Shown: piece after piece, positions 1 to 13,286 of the stretch
Layout: every line of letters starts with the position of its first letter
Numbering within the stretch: the first letter of the stretch is position 1
Origin: Adiantum capillus-veneris
Taxonomy: Eukaryota; Streptophyta; Polypodiopsida; Polypodiales; Pteridaceae
NCBI GenBank assembly: GCA_014529385.2
Contig: CM043971.1
Location: 92,844,840 to 92,908,839 of the forward strand
Length of the DNA stretch: 64,000 nt
Direction: 5' to 3'
Program-made: the position numbers and the translations under genes
Notes under the pieces: generated by a model
The model's database searches: none
What the model was told of the DNA's origin: nothing
What the model saw: only the letters and a program-made list of their open reading frames with translations

Positions 1-190
1 AGAGTATAGATTGTACACATAGGCAAAATCACTTGATTGTTAGACTTTGTAAATGTAATAGTTACAAACCATTGTCATTATTAAAAAAATATACATGGTT
101 TTCAAAAAGACGTATAAAAGTCGTCTCATGATACATAAGCTATGACAAAAAGAAACTAATGCTATCTAGCTATGGTTAAACTGACGTCGT

Positions 191-1105
191 CTAATCAGAC
201 ATCTCATCGCGTCCAAGCGGCGTATCTATCAATTCTGCACAAAAAAAAAGGTAGCTTTTTGTAAGTATAAACATCTAGCGATGTTTATAAAACAATACAA
301 CAAATAGAAAAGAATAAACCCTAATACTAACCATGCCTCCGCGAGAACTCAGAATGTCCATAAGGACGTTTAAGACCTTCCTGTCTGCGTACTCACACTC
401 GTACGGTGTGGGATCACGTCCTGTAAACGACCGCTGTCAAAACATACAAAGAGTCCATTATGTTAGAATTTAAAAACCCATAAACCCTAAACTATCAAAC
501 ATAGAGAGCAATACAAAAACACTTACAAAATTGGCCTCAAATGATGCCCACCCGTCGCTTCCCAAGTGGTGCGAGCTCCCTGCCTCTACTCGCGCTCTGG
601 CTGCCTCCTTTTGTTGCTTCCACTTGTTGGGATTCTCGCACGTATCTTTCTTCTCATTCTTACAATCTTCTTTGGCCAGCCAATCTGATCTGTTCCACCC
701 ATGCTTGATTGCTTTTTGCACTTCGGAACGCTTGTGCTTGCAGTATTCGTGCATTCGAACCTTCATCACGTCTTCATTGAAGCGGTCATCCCGTGTTGGA
801 ACAAGAAACTCGTCATGAAGCATGCTGATGACTTTGTCTTTTAAATCATTCGGTACTTCACTCCAGGTGTTTAGTATGTAGTGTCCAAACACCTGAGAGC
901 AAAGACCGCGCATGCGCAAAATCACCTTCTTGCCTTCATCATCCAAGATGATGCTGTCGCTGAAGTTGACGGAGTAAGGCAAGCCCTCTCTCCTCTGACG
1001 CGTGAACCTGGGTGTCCTGACAGGGGTCTCTAGCGACGTGTCAACGGGGGTACGGACGTCATGTGTCTCCACTGGAGTCTGAGCCCCGAAGCGAGGAGTG
1101 TCCAC
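191..1105 (-). pseudogene. CACTA ORF2 (Ptta/En/Spm, Transposase_24-like), three proposed exons
   Basis: This is the second gene of plant CACTA elements, probably a DNA-binding accessory protein of the transposase. The N-terminal part is a Thr/Pro-rich repeat (TPVETHDVRTPVDTSLETP). It is followed by the family block with NTWSEVP, the central charged segment and the C-terminal GSDGWASFEANF. The reading frame stays open upstream to about 1190 with more Ser/Thr/Pro, broken by one TAG. A donor (GTAAGTG) follows the F of EANF. An acceptor at about 434 leads to an exon beginning RSFTGRDPTPYECEYADRK, and the phrase GRDPTPYE is typical of this family. A last exon near 238-191 could encode IDTPLGRDEMSD and a stop, but I could not make its phase fit. 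Identification is from family motifs; exon borders are inferred. Confidence 0.65.
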
Positions 1106-1716
1106 TGGAGTGACTCTTGGAGGAGTAGCTAGTGGTGTGTAGCTACGGGGAACGGCAGTCAGCCGCGCAAAACTTGGTGTCGATGGCTATACCGTGGCTG
1201 GCGTCGGGACGGGCAAAGAAGGGGAGGGTAAAGAGCCTCGTCGAACATGAGGCGGCATCGAAGCATCGGTGGCGGCATCCCCACAAAAACTGCCACCGCC
1301 ACCACTAGAGCGCCGGTGCTTAGACGAGTGTGAAGATTGTCTCGTCGACACCAAAGCTTCGAAGCGCGCTGAATGCTCCGAAATAGAGAGAGATGCAGAT
1401 GGAGTAGGAATATGCGATGGTGCACCAGAGCGATGACGCTCCAGGTACCACTCTGCTGGGGTGAGAAAGAAGAAAGAAACTCCTCATCATCCATACCTGC
1501 ACTAAACACACGAACATTTAAACTTAATATTGAATGAATGGAGTAGAAAACATGGACCAGTAGATAGAGAGAGAAAGAGAGATAGAGAGAGAGAGAGAGG
1601 AGGAGGAGGTGCTCGTCGTCTCTGCTTGTAAGAACATACCTAGAGCATACGTACCTGGAGTGGACGCAAAGACCATTAAATACAATGACGCAATGACGCA
1701 TATAAATACAATGACA
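1106..1716. other. Low-complexity spacer of the CACTA remnant
   Basis: It holds Pro/Ser-coding sequence continuous with ORF2 (to about 1190), then GA-rich DNA (about 1567-1610) with no convincing gene. Confidence 0.5.
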
Positions 1717-1779
1717 CGTTCTTCTTGTATTCAACTTGAGTGATGGAAGAGTCAAGTCGATAACTCATAATTTTCAATC

Positions 1780-1822
<43 letters not shown>

Positions 1823-1980
1823 CGCACACAATCAAATCTTGCGTGTCAAAAACCAAGTGGTGGAGCTGCATGTGGCCATGGATTGCCTAGGATGTGAGTG
1901 CAAAATCAAAAGAGTGTTATACAACATGGAAGGTACTTAGAGAGCCAGAGTTTTTATAAAACGGAGCAAAATTGTTCAAA
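1717..1980 (+). repeat. Tandem duplication, copy 1 (captured HIPP exon unit)
   Basis: The first of two direct copies of a unit. It runs from cgttcttctt through a GA microsatellite and an HMA-coding exon to a shared end at gcaaaattgttcaaa. The second copy is at 2052-2349. The copies differ by substitutions and GA length. Confidence 0.8.
1830..1940 (+). pseudogene. HIPP-like heavy-metal-associated (HMA) exon fragment, copy 1
   Basis: In frame this encodes VVELHVAMDCLGCECKIKRV followed by LYNMEG and a stop. This is the first half of an HMA domain: a beta strand, then the metal loop MDCxxC, then the first helix. In plant HIPP proteins the CxxC cysteines bind metal. The fold ends at NMEG, where sequence ggtact could be a splice donor; plant HIPP genes usually have an intron at this glycine. 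No start codon or second exon is present, so this is a captured exon and not a working gene. It is antisense to the surrounding CACTA genes. The loop reads CLGC here against CPGC in copy 2. Confidence 0.65.
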
Positions 1981-2114
1981 ATGGAGAATAGTACAAGAAC
2001 TTGAAGATACTTATAGCTTTGGAATGTTCAAAGGCTAGCAGCAACACAAAGCGTTCTTCTTCTATTCAACTTGAGTGATGGAAGAGGCAAGTCGATAACT
2101 CAGAATTTTCAATC

Positions 2115-2118
<4 letters not shown>

Positions 2119-2191
<73 letters not shown>
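2119..2191. repeat. (GA)n microsatellite
   Basis: Uninterrupted GA dinucleotides over about 73 bp inside the duplicated HIPP unit. The matching array in copy 1 (1783-1819) is about half as long. Confidence 0.95.
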
Positions 2192-2193
<2 letters not shown>

Positions 2194-2198
2194 CGCAC

Positions 2199-2299
2199 AA
2201 TCAAATCTTGCAGTCGAAAAACCAGGTGGTGGAGTTTCATGTGGCCATGGATTGCCCAGGATGTGAGCGCAAAATCAAAAGAGCGTTATACAACATGGA
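2199..2299 (+). pseudogene. HIPP-like HMA exon fragment, copy 2
   Basis: In frame this encodes NQVVEFHVAMDCPGCERKIK, then RALYNMEG, then isoleucine and a stop. The metal loop MDCPGCE and the helix ERKIKRAL match the start of plant HIPP/HMA domains very closely. The exon ends at a possible donor (ggtattt) at the usual intron position of the family. This copy is closer to the family consensus than copy 1. The second half of the HMA domain and the C-terminal isoprenylation box are absent. It is probably gene-capture debris in the CACTA element. Confidence 0.7.
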
Positions 2300-2433
2300 A
2301 GGTATTTAGAGATCTAGAGTTTTTACAAAATGGAGCAAAATTGTTCAAATACAATATTTATGGCTTTAAGAGATCTCTCTCTCATCCTCGCATAGCTCAA
2401 CATAACTTCTTATATCTATATAGAGCTCTCCGT

Positions 2434-5390
2434 TTAAACAGATGTCCTCCATTCATTTTGTAGATCCTCTGCATGCACCCCATAGAGAGTAGCAGCTTGA
2501 TGCTCGTCTGGCACCACCTCAGCGACTTCTGACTGAGCATCTTCTCCGATCTCCTCCATTGATGCCGTTGTGATTGGCACATGGTAGCCTTCAGACGTCC
2601 ATGCACTACGAGGGGCTACCTCTATGACGTACCACCAGTTTGATGCAGACTTTGTAGGATGAAATATCACCTGCCAGAGCCACATAACTTACATCAGAGC
2701 TTCCAAGCACATAAATTCTAAAATGGGGTGTTAACTATTTACATACTTACTTATTCATAATGCTCAGGTAGTACGAAAGTGTCTCTTAGGTCAGTCCATT
2801 TCTTAGTTGAATCCACCTCAAGAAAACCAGACTCTCCTCTTCTGACAGTAGCGTTGCGAACCTCCATGATTATCTTGAACCATTGCACGTCGAACAAGTC
2901 GACAAAAAATCCTCTATAATCGATCCTCAAAATCTCTTGTAGCGTGACGAAGTAAGTGAGTTCCGCCACCACACGATCTGCATCAGAGGACCGTCGTCGA
3001 CTAGAATGTTCAAATTTTGCCATGATTTCACAATCTTGAGTAAAACGCTTTTTGTCGATCCGTTCCACCCTAAAATGTCGACCTTTACACCATGTTGTTG
3101 TGTATGACTTATACTACAACCAACAAATATTATGAGTGGCCGTTCAAACATCTAGAAAGTCACTAGTCGTACATTGCAAACTTACCCTGGTCGCGCAACC
3201 CCGAGAGTACTTCCACTCTTCCTCAATCACTTCTTCACCTCACTGTTGTGTGCTTTTCAATTGGTTGTGCAACCATCTTAAGCTCATGAATGTTGGTAGG
3301 CTCTCCAGACCCATCGGATAGTGCATCGATGGTCGTCTTCCTCGTCTCCGCTCGTTGCGTGCCCTTTGTCTCTCTTGCTTTGCATCCTCGTATTGTGAAA
3401 TTCACTTTTGCATCACTGGATTGTGAAGCATGAAAAATCGGTTGATTTTTGCCACTAAATCTTCCATCATCTTCTTCTCAACACCAAGATTGCACATGAA
3501 AATCCCAGATATGCGCTCATCATCTATGGTTCGCCATAGCCTGTCCCGGGCTTTATCAAATCCGTCTAGCCACTCTCCAATGTACACTAGGGACTCTGAT
3601 ACCACCCAACCTTCTGCCATGCTATCCTCCAGACGTGCCTTCTGACGCACATATCCCGTGAGCGTTTTTATGAAACGTTCTAAAAAGAACATCCATCTAG
3701 AATGTACTTTGCCAGCCATCAACTATGTGAACAAGAAGATGCACCTGAATGGTTAGCATGGTAGTAGGAAAATGTTTCTCAAACATGCACACAACCTCCG
3801 CAGCGTTTAGTTTGGCGAATGGTATGGAGTCTACGTTGATATCCTTTTGTGAGATCCATTGCACCAACTTCGCAAGTTTGTAGATTATGTTATGGACGTC
3901 AAGAGACAAACATCCCTCAATGGCAACCGGTAAAATAAACTGCAAAACACGTGCATCAATGATATTAAAGTCCACACACGCATTTGTTACACAATTCCCA
4001 CTATTATATATTCCACTATGAGCATACTTGACACATTTTATGCCAGTCGTGTGACTTCAAACCGGTAAGCTTTCCTTCTTTAGTAAAACACATTCGGAGC
4101 GAGTGCATTACGCCAGTGGGGGTCCGCAGAGATCTAATGGTTTCTTTTACTTTGCGTTCTTGGGCTCCTGTGAAAATCCATGGTGCTTTAGGGAGTTTTA
4201 TCGATCCATCGGACGTTGTTTGCGGCCAATATTGCTCCATACGATCCACATTTCTAAGGTCAACTCTAGCTCCCAAAGTATCTTTCTTGTCGGTCAGATG
4301 GTCTCATAGTAGATTACCCACAGTCTTGAATATGTGCATTGGATCGAGCAAGTGATTGATCATGAGTCGGGGCCAGTATGGTAACTCGTACCATAGAGAT
4401 GGTCTCTTCATCCCTGGGGGCAATCCGTCATCCTCACATCTCTTTTTTCTCTAACCATGCTTGTGCAGACATCCTCGGTGGCTCTCTTCCCAAAAAGCCG
4501 TCGCGTAACACATGATTCTCTGGAAGATACGCTTGATGACCTTCGTAGATTTGCTTCTTCAATGAGGGCGCTCTACGTGCATTCAGTTTAGGTCCACATG
4601 TGACGCATGCTTTGTATCCGCTTGTTTGAAGCCCTGCATGTATACACATGATAATAGATCAGCTTGAGAAAAACCAAGATTTACAGTGTCTGAGTGAGGA
4701 GTGTAAATAGATCACCTGAGCATTCTATTAGTCCGGAATAGTCATGCATGGTCCACATTAGAATGCCTCTGACCAAAGAATTCCGTGGACCTGTGTGTCG
4801 GCTCATATCCACCACTTCTATGCCAATCCACAATTGTTGTAGCTCTTCCAATAGTGGACGAAGATACACATCCATATTCTTCACTTTATATCACCCCAGC
4901 ACAATCAAGCTTAGCCATAGGTGCCCCTTCTTTGTAGTCAACCATGGGGGAATGTTGTAGTTGAAGATGACAACGAGCCATACACTGTAAGATTTTGATC
5001 TTTGACAAAATGGATTTACGCCATCCATAGCCAGGCCTAAGCATAAATTTCAAGCTTCCCTGGCAAAATCCGACCATGTTCCATCTATATGTTTTCATGC
5101 TGCACAATCTGCAGGAATCCGTAGCACACCATCCGAAGATTTATTCTCCTCATGTCATGATGCTAGGGCGGCCATGGACTTACATTTGAATAAATGCTTG
5201 ATGCGAGGAAGCAGAGAAAAATGTCGCAAAACCTTTTGCGGAATTTTTGTTCCGTGGAGATCTACTCGATATCTCTCGCAATCACATTTCGAACACTTCT
5301 TCATGTCTATGTATTCCCCTCTGAAAAGAATGCAGTCATTAGGACAAGCGTGGATCGAATTGTAATCTAATTTTCTATCATAGTCTCTTG
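2434..5390 (-). pseudogene. TNP2-like CACTA transposase (Transposase_21, DUF4218, DUF4216), degenerate
   Basis: The transposase that cuts and pastes CACTA elements. Blocks in family order on the minus strand: a zinc-binding start with ACPNDCILFRGEY and CSKCDCERY (about 5365-5250); LAMDGVNPFCQRS (about 5040), matching the family's DGMNPF; VYLRPLLEELQQLW (about 4860); the knuckle region ACVTCGPK and YLPENHVLRDGF (4600-4500); LKSHDWHKM (about 4050); LPVAIEGCLSLDVHN (about 3930); RWMFFLERFIKTL with YVRQKARLEDSMAEG (DUF4218, 3700-3600); and a DUF4216-like C-terminus (3070-2440). It is broken by several frameshifts and stops, at least two of them Trp codons turned to TGA (about 5096 and 5053). The N-terminal transposase-associated domain is missing. 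Homology stops abruptly near 5390, so the 5' end was lost by insertion or deletion. Confidence 0.85.
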
Positions 5391-6680
5391 TCTAGGTTTA
5401 TGAATCAAGCAGTCTGACTAAGCTAGTTTGACCAAGTTAGGCGTTAGAGATCTTCTCTTAATACCATGGGAAATGCCTTGCTAATTGTCAATGGCTACTT
5501 TAGGTTCTTAATCCAATTTAGGCAGCATTGTGTGCAATGTACTAGTTCTTTCTAGTGGGATTAATCCCTCTTGACCTTTAGTTTAAGTATTATAAAGGGA
5601 GTTTACTATTGTGATGAGCCTGGGGAGGGTAACAGTGTCAATATGACCCCCAAAGTTACAAATTGCAAGGCAATGAAAAACAAACAAACCAAAGTGCCAA
5701 GAATATAAAATCTTAATTTGGTACTTCACTCACATGTATTGCCTATGGTACTAGAGCCCTAGAGGTTCCCACAGTGTAGGTGCTTTTCTTTGAAAAGCAA
5801 AAAGCCCAAGGCATACAAAATAAGCACACACGTCAAAAATTGAATCAATGTGAAAACACTTGAGGGGTCAACAAAGGGAATAATTAAGGCGATGATTTCA
5901 TAAGCAATTCTTTTTATCGTAGCTTAACTAGAAGTTCTTGTAGGTATAGTCTCAAGTCAGTCCTAGAACATGAAATACTTTGCTCTTGCAATTAAACAGT
6001 TTAATTGACCAGAGAGAATTGAGAAGCTTGCCCATGGTATTAATAGTTGACCTTTAGTGCCTCTCGACCATTAAATTAGCGACCCCAAACTTGTTTATTT
6101 TTTTACCTTTACAACTACTTATACGTTTGATTATATTACAGTTAAATGTTTACTGCTGACAAATTGTTTAATATTATGTTACCAATTAATTTGTGTGTCT
6201 ACTCACTGCATATGATTTTTAATTTTATATGGGATGCAATTATTGTGCCATTTTTGGTTGATTTGCAATGTTTGAAGAAAGCTCAAGACTACAAACTCAG
6301 CTGCTCTTCCACCTCGACGAACGGGCTTCATCTCACTAGCTTCGGATGATGGAATCTACATCAGGAAGGGGGACATGTTAACCCTTAAGGATACGCTATC
6401 ACCTTCGGCAGACACCTTATCATTATTTGATTGAGTCATGGACCGGGCTTGTCAGTCCAATAGGTGTGTAGGTGATCGCCAATGAGAGGTGATTCCATTT
6501 TTACATGATTATTACTATGACCGGCCACTGTAGGCATCTATGTGTGAATGGGTCAGACTCTTACAAAAGGTCCATTTGACCTAAAATCCTTATTCTTTGA
6601 GGTGCATGCTAAGAAGTGCTCTTGCTCTACCTCTATCTTCTTCTCCTTCGTGTACTCAAGGGTGTGTATGTGTGTGTATG

Positions 6681-6683
<3 letters not shown>
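5391..6683. other. Stretch without recognised gene
   Basis: AT-rich DNA with only short open frames and no recognisable domain. The block ggaagggggacatgtta near 6365 resembles a polypurine tract next to an LTR start, but I found no matching LTR or coding region. Confidence 0.5.

Positions 6684-6718
<35 letters not shown>
6684..6718. repeat. (GA)n microsatellite
   Basis: Pure GA run. It precedes an ATG at 6743 that opens a 27-codon Ala/Thr-rich frame with no further support. Confidence 0.95.
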
Positions 6719-6721
<3 letters not shown>

Positions 6722-7198
6722 TCGAGCATTGCGACGGTATCGATGGCGGCGACGCAGTTGACTGCAGTGGCGGCGACGGCTCCTTCTTCTTTGCGGCACA
6801 GGATCCTTCACGATGGAAGGCATTGAGCGGTGAGTGACACACCATTGCCCCTTTGAGCTTGCTAGGATGGTCTAGTTGTGTGCTTGCAGCCATTCGTGGC
6901 TCGCACATGGTGTTGGGAAAATACCCAGCCTCCGACACATGCGGCAAAGCGCACAGCGTGAAATTAAATTCACAAATTACTTAAATTTCTCCCATCCCAA
7001 CCCACCTTTGTAACTACCTGCCCCCGACCTCAGCATTGTCTCCCGACTCCTCTCTCGTCCTCACCTCCATCACTTTCTCACAACACCTGCTCCCTGCCTC
7101 CATCTTGCATCCTCTACTACACCATAGCTGCTCGCATAGGAGAGATAGATAGAAACTCAAAAATCTGACCTGCATGCCTCATTGACAGAGAGGGCGTG

Positions 7199-7201
<3 letters not shown>

Positions 7202-7250
<49 letters not shown>

Positions 7251-7291
7251 AGTCGGGCCATGGCCTCCCCTGTCTTCTTTACCTCACCGCG

Positions 7292-7335
<44 letters not shown>
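7202..7335. repeat. Two (GA)n microsatellites
   Basis: Pure GA runs at 7202-7248 and 7294-7335, separated by about 45 bp of unique sequence. Confidence 0.95.
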
Positions 7336-7337
<2 letters not shown>

Positions 7338-8350
7338 CTTCACAGTGAAATTTCTTGATTTTCCCTTTTCTTACTACAGTGTAGGCATAATTGCAGTGTT
7401 ATTTAAATCGTTCCAGTTGAAGCCTTATTTAAATCGTGCCACATGGTGGCCTCTGCATGCAAATAGCACAAAAAGAGCCTTTGGCTTACCAAGTAATGAA
7501 TGGAGCCAGTATAAGTAACACTTGAAAGAGACAATAAATATTGGAACTAGGGCAACATCAATAATACATAAAAAACTTTTGGATGCCTGCAAAACGTATA
7601 AAGGGTTAACAAAATGTTATCTTTTTGGGTTGCCCAAAGGGAAGAGGCTATACACATGCCTTCTCTTTTGGCTGACTAAAATAGAAAAAAGATTGAGTTG
7701 TATTTTCAAGCATTTTTTGATAGGTCAAAATGTTGATTGGTTGAAATAAAATAGGGGGCACTCATTTAAATGAAGAGTGTTTAAATCTAATGATGGACAT
7801 GTCTTGAGTTTTGAAATATGAAGTGAATACTCATTTACCAAGGAAAAGATTTGGGATGCCTCTCCATGAAACATTGAAAGCCTTGATAAAGTCTTAGCAT
7901 AATGGGTGGCTCCAAAAATCCCAAGAGTCACCTTTTCATTTTTGAGAAGTTCTTTCATCCCTTGAAACTTTGAGGTGACAGACTAAAGTTGTCATTTATA
8001 AGATGGTTATTTTTGTTAGTTCAAACTTTAAGGAAGAAATCTATGCTTTAGAGCTTTAATCTCTAGAGATTTTTTATTTTTATTTTTGAGATTTTTAAAG
8101 ATGTTTAGAATTTTTTTGTTTTCCTTCCATAGTCACAATTGTGAGTTGAGATAATTTATATCAACCCGATAAGAATACAACATCCCTCAAGCACAACATG
8201 TGCCTTGAGGGGGCTAGGGTTCCATCAGAGACTTGTACACAAAATACATACCATATGAGTAACTCCTAACCTCCTGGTCTTCTAAACATCTCAAAGTATG
8301 AATCCATTCTTCATCTTTATCTGCTACCTCTCTTCTTGCTCCTACCATGT
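7336..8350. other. Stretch without recognised gene
   Basis: AT-rich DNA. Short open frames at 7522-7749 (+) and 7725-7958 (-) show no recognisable motif. Confidence 0.5.
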
Positions 8351-8474
8351 GAATGAGCTCAATACTTGATCACACAATATCATCAAAAAGAGCTATCTCT
8401 AGACCCAAAGACTCGAAGGTTCCTAGACTTTCATACTTGGTTCAGGTAGCAGAATCTAATCATTTGAGTGCATA

Positions 8475-9395
8475 TCATACTGGCCCTCTCAGGATTAAGT
8501 CATCCATCAAAAAAGTGATCTTCCAAGTCCTTCTTACCCACTTGCACACTTTGGCGGCAGGACCCCGTGAATTAGGGTACTTGCAAAACAGATGGAGGGG
8601 GTCTTCCAAGGCTGACCTGCAGCAGCCAGAACAAGTGCCTGAGCCAAAACCTCTAGCTTGCACCTTAACCCCAGTGGAAAAAGCTCCCCACAACACCTTC
8701 CAAATGAATACCTTTATGTAGTAGGGCCCTTTAGTCTCCCATATGGTAGCAACTCTCTTTTGCCAACGTTCTTCTGTCCAATTTTTCTTTCATATTCTAT
8801 TGAGTGGGGCAAACTAATTAGCTTGGTACACCAACACATTATATATACTCTGGGTCTTGAGAAGCGAGAACACTTTGTCTTTCGACCAATGCGAGACTCT
8901 CCAATCTATTTTCGATCCGCATATAGCAGGACATGCGAATGTCAGCACTTCCAAGAGTCTACTAATGATAACCCTTTCATAGATCCCCAATTTATGTTCT
9001 ATCACTATGAGCTCCCCATCCTTCCAGCAACAACTTTTGTCATCCAAGAGATGCGAAAGCTTATAGATTCCTTTATTACTCACTTGCCGTGCAACTTCCC
9101 TCCAAAAAAGGTCCAAGGAGCCCCTTCCAAGTTTGGAGAGCCATGGGGATCAATTGCGGGAGGAATCCTTGAAGTACCTTAAATTCTCTCCCCATTCTAA
9201 AGTCGAGGTTTCTTTGTTACACTTTCGTGCTAGTTCCCCTGTGCAGCCACCAAGGTTGAGGAAAGTCCAACAAGGTGCAAGAATCTTGTCCGGCACCGTG
9301 TCCATCTTCCATATGCCCCTTCTTGAGGCAAGCTTTACGTTTTCCATCATATCCCAAACCATAAGTTTCACTGAGTTTGAACAAAATTTGCTCAA
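8475..9395 (-). pseudogene. L1-type LINE reverse transcriptase, C-terminal fragment with zf-RVT domain
   Basis: The minus strand carries the far C-terminal part of a plant non-LTR retrotransposon ORF2, downstream of the polymerase core. Pieces in order: RRGIWKMDTVPDKILAPCW (about 9330), the acid-rich linker (9116-8814), and the zinc-finger region LWGAFSTGVKVQARGF ... CSGCCRSALEDPLHLFCKYP (8690-8550). The last matches the zf-RVT pattern CxxC...E(D)xxHLFxxCP. The frames are shifted between pieces and the catalytic polymerase is absent. It is a dead 3' fragment, and I see no poly(A) tail on its lower side. Confidence 0.75.
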
Positions 9396-9680
9396 GTTAT
9401 CAACTATTTTGTGTCCATAGACTTAGTTTTCAAGAATCTGGAATTAAAGAAAGTGAAAAGGTTACATGAACCCACAGGTAGGGGGGGGTCAACCCGGGGC
9501 GCTAGAGTTTTAGGGCTTAGAACTTTCGAGCTTTTAAAGTGGGATTTACAACTTAGGGATTTCGAGTTTTGAATTTGTAAAGAGGCTCTAGAGCGTAGAA
9601 TTTTTAAAGTGGGATCTAGAGCATAGAGCTTTAAACCTTAGGAATGTAGAGCTTAGGGGTTCTTTTCTAATTCAAAGTGG

Positions 9681-9742
9681 GATCTAGACTTAGATCAAGG
9701 CCTAAAATTGAGATCTAGACTTAGATCAAGGCCTAAAATTGA
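9681..9742. repeat. 31-bp tandem duplication
   Basis: gatctagacttagatcaagg followed by cctaaaattga occurs twice head to tail. It lies in a region of loosely repeated 'gagcttagg/gtgggatctaga' words (9500-9740). Confidence 0.9.
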
Positions 9743-10208
9743 CACCTATTTTCTTTTTCAAGGGCCTATCAAAACAAGTGCTTTAAAAAAACCTAAACCT
9801 CATGTCATTTGACATGCTAGAATTTTGAAATTGCATGTCATTTTTTGTATTTATACCCTTAACATTAGATATGGCAAATTATATAAGTTGATAGCATTAC
9901 ACAAGACTTATGAAAGGGAGCTCAAAAAATTGCATGTCAAAAAGAAATTTCTACTATGCCTGGTAGACCAGTGATTTTATCACTTGTTTTTAATATTTTG
10001 ATATGTAAAGAGTCCTTTCATTTAGGACTTCACAAATATTAATTTTATAATTTATTTTTTATTTTCTATGCTTATTGAATCTATCTTTTTTATGAAGGTA
10101 TTACAATATTCTTTTGTTTTGTTTTTCAATGTACCTGTTTATTTTCTTTTATTTTGGTTTCAAATGACAATGTTCAATTTGCACCTTTCACCTTATTATT
10201 TTGAAAAA

Positions 10209-10434
10209 TTTACCAAAATACCTTTCTAATTTACAAAGATTCCCAAAATACTCAAATTTTAAGAATTCACAAAATTTGAAAATATTTAATCTCACAATTG
10301 ATATTTTGGAAGTTTTGGAAAATTTGAAGAGCATTTTGAAAATTTATGACAAAATATTTGGAGTATTTTGGGAATTTTTAAAATTGGAGGGGTATTTTGG
10401 GAACTTTCACAAATTAGAGGGGTATTTTGATAAA
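10209..10434. mobile_element. MITE-like foldback element (about 226 bp)
   Basis: The left end, tttaccaaaatacctttcta, is mirrored at the right end by tagaggggtattttgataaa (about 21 of 26 positions pair). Inner copies of 'ggggtattttgggaa' add more pairing. There is no coding capacity. The structure suits a miniature inverted-repeat transposon, but I could not see a clear target duplication. Confidence 0.5.
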
Positions 10435-10548
10435 CCATTTATTCTATGTGATTTTAAGTATTCATTAAAGCTTACTCTCCATAAGTCATCCCCCTTAACT
10501 TAGCAGGCCTTCGTGCCTCCTCAACTTGTCTTACATGGCCACAAGTGA

Positions 10549-10551
<3 letters not shown>

Positions 10552-10599
<48 letters not shown>
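10552..10599. repeat. (CT)n microsatellite
   Basis: Pure CT run of about 48 bp. Confidence 0.95.
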
Positions 10600-12601
<2,002 letters not shown>

Positions 12602-13187
12602 GTTTCAGGGGAAAATGGAAGAAAAAGAGCTTTCAGGGAGACAAAAAGGACAGTGACCTACCTTTGAAACACATTGCATACGCATTTTATACAACAAAGT
12701 CAAAAATGATGAGAATAACCTGCACGCAGTGCACAAAGAAAGGACTTTTCAGGGGTTTTCCATTCAAAAGTTTTTGTTGGACTTTTCCATGAAAAGCTGT
12801 TGGATACTTTTCCATGCAAAGATTTTGGGGGCCATATGCCATCCAAAAGGAAAGGCAGCCCTCTTGCAATACATTTGGGGGTTGTTTCAACCACCCCTCA
12901 AAGAGAGAGTTTCACCCCTTCACTATCCAAATTAGAAGATAAAAATTTTCAAAACAGAAAATCTTTACTTGAATATGTTGAGGACTCTCCGTCATGCCTT
13001 GAGCCTCTGTATTCCAGCACATCAGGCAATCTCAGCCGTCCATTACATTAACATTCTTACAGTGAACAGAACGAACAGTGCAGTCAACAAGATTCCACCA
13101 ATGGAATTCACCTAGAGGAAATTCAAGCCAGTCATATCACGAACACATAATTGTAGCCAATCAAATGCAAGATTGGGCATGACGGAT

Positions 13188-13286
13188 GGGAATCTCCCTC
13201 ACCCCCACTGTTCCGGAACACGGAACAGGCTCGGCCTCCGTCTCACCTATTCCGGCCCGGAACAATGGGGGTGAGGGAGATTCCCC
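13188..13286. repeat. Near-perfect hairpin with 29-bp arms
   Basis: The left arm 13188-13216 (gggaatctccctcaccccca...) pairs with the right arm 13257-13286 with a single mismatch, around a 40-nt loop. It may be a small foldback transposon or the precursor of a small RNA. No terminal duplication is evident. Confidence 0.8.

Larger units (their letters stand above)
2052..2349 (+). repeat. Tandem duplication, copy 2 (captured HIPP exon unit)
   Basis: Second copy of the unit at 1717-1980, with a longer GA array (2119-2191). Flanking sequence such as gagtgatggaag and tcgataactca is shared by both copies. Confidence 0.8.
191..5390 (-). mobile_element. CACTA (En/Spm) DNA transposon remnant
   Basis: A minus-strand TNP2-like transposase (5390 to 2434) is followed by an ORF2 of the Ptta/En/Spm type (1105 to 191), the usual gene order of plant CACTA elements. 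I found no CACTA...TAGTG terminal repeats. The left end may lie before the window, and the right end is lost where TNP2 homology stops near 5390. The element is broken by stops and frameshifts and is presumably immobile. Two copies of a HIPP exon lie between the two genes. Confidence 0.8.

Noticed and set aside
2071-2463. Arg-Glu and Leu-Ser repeat proteins over GA/CT runs (also near 6616, 12340, 20570 and 58980)
   Set aside because: These are microsatellites translated by chance; no adjoining domain supports a protein.
6365-6385. Possible polypurine tract and LTR start (ggaagggggacatgtta)
   Set aside because: No partner LTR, primer site or retroelement coding region was found around it.
6743-6826. 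ATG after a GA-rich leader opening an Ala/Thr-rich, transit-peptide-like frame of 27 codons
   Set aside because: A stop precedes the only nearby splice donor and no continuing exon was found.
9500-9670. Telomere-like TTTTAGGGCTTAG words
   Set aside because: Only one true TTTAGGG unit is seen; the rest are loose GAGCTTAGG variants.
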